The translations under genes and the position numbers were made by a program. From NCBI GenBank assembly GCA_003254905.1, contig QANU01057563.1:390348-454347 (forward strand): 64,000 nt of DNA, read 5' to 3'. Positions within the stretch are counted from its first letter, which is position 1, and every line of letters starts with the position of its first letter. This document shows positions 60,720 through 64,000 of this stretch, in pieces. This DNA comes from Nissolia schottii (lineage: Eukaryota; Streptophyta; Magnoliopsida; Fabales; Fabaceae). Below the pieces are notes generated by a model. The model had not been told where the DNA came from and searched no databases. It worked only from the letters and a program-made list of their open reading frames with translations.

Positions 60720-63320
60720 CTATAAGGAGAGATACAACTTAGTGTTGAATCTATAAGGAGCTTAGTTAATTTTCTATTTCATTATTGTCAAAGCTTTAAA
60801 ATTTGGGAGAAAGTTACGAGCATGTGATGCAAAAAGGCTTTTGATCCTTTCTGTAAAGTCTTTTGCCATGTCTTATAATAGATGTTCTTGCATCGGATAG
60901 TTAATTGTTATATCCTTGATGGAAATGGATCGCAAGAATTTTTTTGGCCTACTTTGTGCATAATTTTGTTTTGAAATAGGGTTAGTAATGATTAAATTCT
61001 AAATCTTTTGGTCATAATAATTCTAATAACCATTTTTTCTAGAAGCTTAAACTGTTAGCAAATGAATTGGCCATCACTTGCATTTGCAAGGAAAGGACTG
61101 CCCTCAATAAGAAGAAAAAGGCTACCTAGGGGTGAAGTCGCATTGTCTGCTCATTCTATGATTGACGAGTTTTGCCATTAACGAATATGAATTTCAGTTA
61201 CAGTAATATGTTATATGAAAGCATTCCGTGATGTCCGAGTCAAGCTTCTAGCACATTTCGGGACCCCAAGAAGGGCAAGATCCATGACTCCTGTGGCCTT
61301 TAACTTCGATCTGTAATTTCATTTTTGTTGATTTCTTTAAACGCAAAAATGTTATATGCTTATGTTGGCTTTAATTTGAAAGTTGAAGAGTAGTGGATTA
61401 TTTTTTTAAGAGGAACAATGGCCAAATAGAAGGGAAGTAAGAAGGTTAAACTTTTTATTTTTATTTTATTTAAATCACATAGTTAATTTATCAGAGTTAC
61501 ATATTTAATGTTTCAAAGTAATAGATACATAGATCCAAGAATGTAATGTGTCACTTTTTTAATGAACCAGAACAAAGAGAAAGTCTTTGCACTTATTGCA
61601 CCTAAGAATTTTTATTTATAAAAATTAATAAATTTACCCGTGATATAATTTATTATTTAATTGTTATTTAGGATATCTATTGGATAACCAAAATACTTAC
61701 CGCTCATCTAGCTTGGTTGAATTTTGTATGAAATAACAATGAATATATTAAAGTTCACTTGACATATGCAAGTTAAGTATGTTTGATACTTTTTTATTAT
61801 ATATCATATATTTGGGTTTTTATTAGTATTGTACTATATATCTGGATTGCAAAATTGTGCATTGCACGCGTAACTTTCGTTGGGAGACCCATACTTTTTT
61901 TGAGAGATCTCAAACGGGTTAGATTGGATTAATTTGGTTTCCTATACTTAATAATTCTTCAATTAGCGTTATTTTACTTTGTTTTTTTTAATATGATTAT
62001 AAGATTATTTCATATATTTTAGGATAATTTTAAGTGTTTGTTCTTTAGTTTTCAAGAATAAAATGCTCGAGTGCTAGATTTGGTGATCAAGTGTGATTTG
62101 GATGTCAAAAACTCATTTTCAACATTTTTTAACCTATTTTTGACCTATAGCCATAAATAAAACATGATACAACTTGCCCAAGACATCCAAACATTGTAGA
62201 AATCAGATTTTAGAGAGGAGGTAACTCTAGGAAGGCTCTACAGTGCGAAGACAAAGGCTCTCGGGTGTGACGCAACGAGGGAGAGATCTCAATTCAACAC
62301 AAGTCAAATCTGAATCATTGTTTCTCCATGCGGTCCTTATTTTCTGGTTTTGTTTTGTTTTCTTCTTCTTCTTTCATTATGCACTAATTAGCCCCTTGTT
62401 AGGACATTGATGTAATCTCTTTGGATGACTCTATTTTAATTCAGATTATTAATCAGTTTCAATTGATGGTTCTTAAAGTTTCTCTTACTGTTCATAATGC
62501 TTTAATTGTTTGATCACCAAGTAATTAAATCATTGTTTTGTATAAAATTCGAGAGAAGGAATACAAAAACACTCATGTGAGATATATTAACCACAAGCTA
62601 ACATAAGATTAGAGATAATTTATGCGAGTTGTGTGGTCATATGTGGGAAATTCACAAATCGTTCGAGTTTCAAATGTGCTAGTTTACCCTAAAAGATTAG
62701 GTATTCAGTCCAAGAGAAGAAATTGTTTAACCTTGAGAAAGGTTTATAATTAGGATAGGGACTCCAACCATTAATTAAGATCAATTAATAACTATTTAAT
62801 AATTATATTAGGATAATTGTGCGAACTTGTCTATAAGTACATATTAGTCTAGAGTATGTGAAGTCAATTGTACTAGTGTCTATCTCTATAACCTTTTTAC
62901 CTTCTATCTAGTTGTTATTTTTCTTTTATTATTTATTTATTTTATTTAACAATATTATTAAAACTTATATTTAAATCATGTGTTTCTTTTTTACATTAAT
63001 ATATTTTATATTCAAATTGTACAATTCTTATGCATTGTACGAGTTCCTACTCTAGTCCCTTATTTTTAAAGGAATGTACTTCCAATTTTTTGGACAAAAT
63101 GTTTTGGGCGCTCAATTTTGACTCTCAATGTTATATATTGTATCATGATATAATTTTCATATTAATTATGAAGGATGAAATAAATAGGAATTGTAACAAT
63201 AAATATTTCATTAATATAAGAGAACTACTAATAAAATAAGAATATTTTAATCCGAGGAGATCTAATAAGTGTTACAACCATGCTTCTCAAGTTACGTAAT
63301 GAAATACTTCAATAATAATA

Positions 63321-64000
63321 GGAAAATCCTCCATGTACACCCAAAAAGCATACACCCGTACATACACCACAGTTTTATATGGTTTAATTGTCATTTAATA
63401 CGGAATACTGTACACTTTCCTTATTTAGAAAGCACCCAACTCCACGCGCGTATCAATCTGTAACAGAATCAACAATTTCAAACCAAATCAATATGCAACA
63501 GAATTGCACCAGTCTGATTCGATATTCTCGCAACAAATCGCACCAGAATCGCTGATAGCATTAACAGGGAAAGGAAAATCGCGAAAGGGCGAGAGAGCGA
63601 GAGAGCGATAGAATCATCAAATTCTATCAGCGATGGATCATTACGTGGTAAATTCTTCCGTCTTTTGTTGATGATTTGGATGCGTTTGTTCGATGTTTTC
63701 AGTGGATTCATGGTGTATTAGTGTGATGCATTTTGCTTATAGATCAGTACGTGGTAAATTCGTCTGTGGGTTTTAGTCGAATGCTTTGAATGCTTTTGTT
63801 CGGATTTTTAGTGCAGAGTGTTTGTGGGGAAGCATGAGTGTTGAGAATGCAAGCAACAGACAGACGGATTGTGCAAACATTATGTGCATAATGTGCAAAC
63901 ATTACGGGCATAATGTGCAAACAACCAAAATTACGACCAAGAAACAGACAGACAGATTGTGCAAACATTACGACCAAAATGTGCAAACATTATGCTCAGA
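63321..64000. mobile_element. Possible DNA transposon edge, runs off the window
   Basis: Homology to block A ends at 63320. The new sequence starts GGAAAATCCTCCATGTACAC, then has GCATACACCCGTACATACAC. Further in are two related passages (TACGTGGTAAATTCKTC near 63643 and 63750) and short tandem repeats of AATGTGCAAACATTA at 63860-64000. This looks like the subterminal part of a MULE-like element inserted in the intron, but the other end is outside the window. Confidence 0.35.

Larger units (their letters stand above)
55853..63320. repeat. Segmental duplication, block B
   Basis: Partner of block A in the same orientation, starting at GTGCATTG directly after the LTR end and finishing at AATAATAATA. 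It is 1.2 kb longer than A, mainly because it holds 56361-57487. Homology stops about 45 bp short of where the first NLR exon lies in block A. Confidence 0.85.

Noticed and set aside
1..64000. CRISPR arrays, operons, phage or viral genes, tRNA or rRNA genes
   Set aside because: None could be supported; the window is ordinary plant nuclear DNA, and the tRNA-like boxes found belong to SINEs.

Overview
This window is nuclear DNA from a flowering plant, most likely a eudicot. It is AT-rich, the genes have spliceosomal introns, the proteins belong to plant families (cinnamoyl-CoA reductase, NRAMP, CIPK, CC-NBS-LRR), and the intergenic DNA is full of typical plant transposons. I cannot name the species. 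There are two runs of N: 180 bases at 21323-21502 and 12 bases at 51729-51740.

Layout. Positions 1-7900 are intergenic, with an eroded Mutator-like transposase fragment and MITE-like elements. A five-exon cinnamoyl-CoA reductase gene lies at 8184-12855 (+). A thirteen-exon NRAMP metal transporter lies at 14811-20170 (-), with several small repeats in its introns. Positions 20400-36900 are a transposon graveyard: Ty3/gypsy remnants around the first gap, a CACTA-like end, a Helitron-like end, foldback elements and tRNA-derived SINEs. A CBL-interacting protein kinase with one short intron lies at 36984-38423 (-). A complete 991-bp TRIM-type LTR element (target-site duplication, primer-binding site, TATA box in the LTR, internal 33-bp minisatellite) sits at 40166-41156.

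The last third is a segmental duplication of a CC-NBS-LRR resistance gene: block A at 44019-50325 and block B at 55853-63320, in the same orientation. Both copies are broken, at different places. A has a frameshift in its coiled-coil exon and a nonsense codon in the NB-ARC domain. B has one frameshift in the NB-ARC/winged-helix part and another in the LRRs, and its first exon is not in the window. Between them lie a gypsy-like LTR that abuts block B, Helitron-like ends, and a 262-bp repeat on both sides of the small gap that looks like an assembly artefact.

The three intact genes have unrelated roles: lignin monomer synthesis, metal uptake, and calcium signalling. I see no operon-like or clustered pathway logic. 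I found no convincing new biological system. The most informative items are the pair of differently broken NLR copies, the GC-AG intron placed inside the NADP-specificity motif of the reductase, the TRIM element with its in-frame minisatellite, and the long symmetrical foldback in an NRAMP intron.
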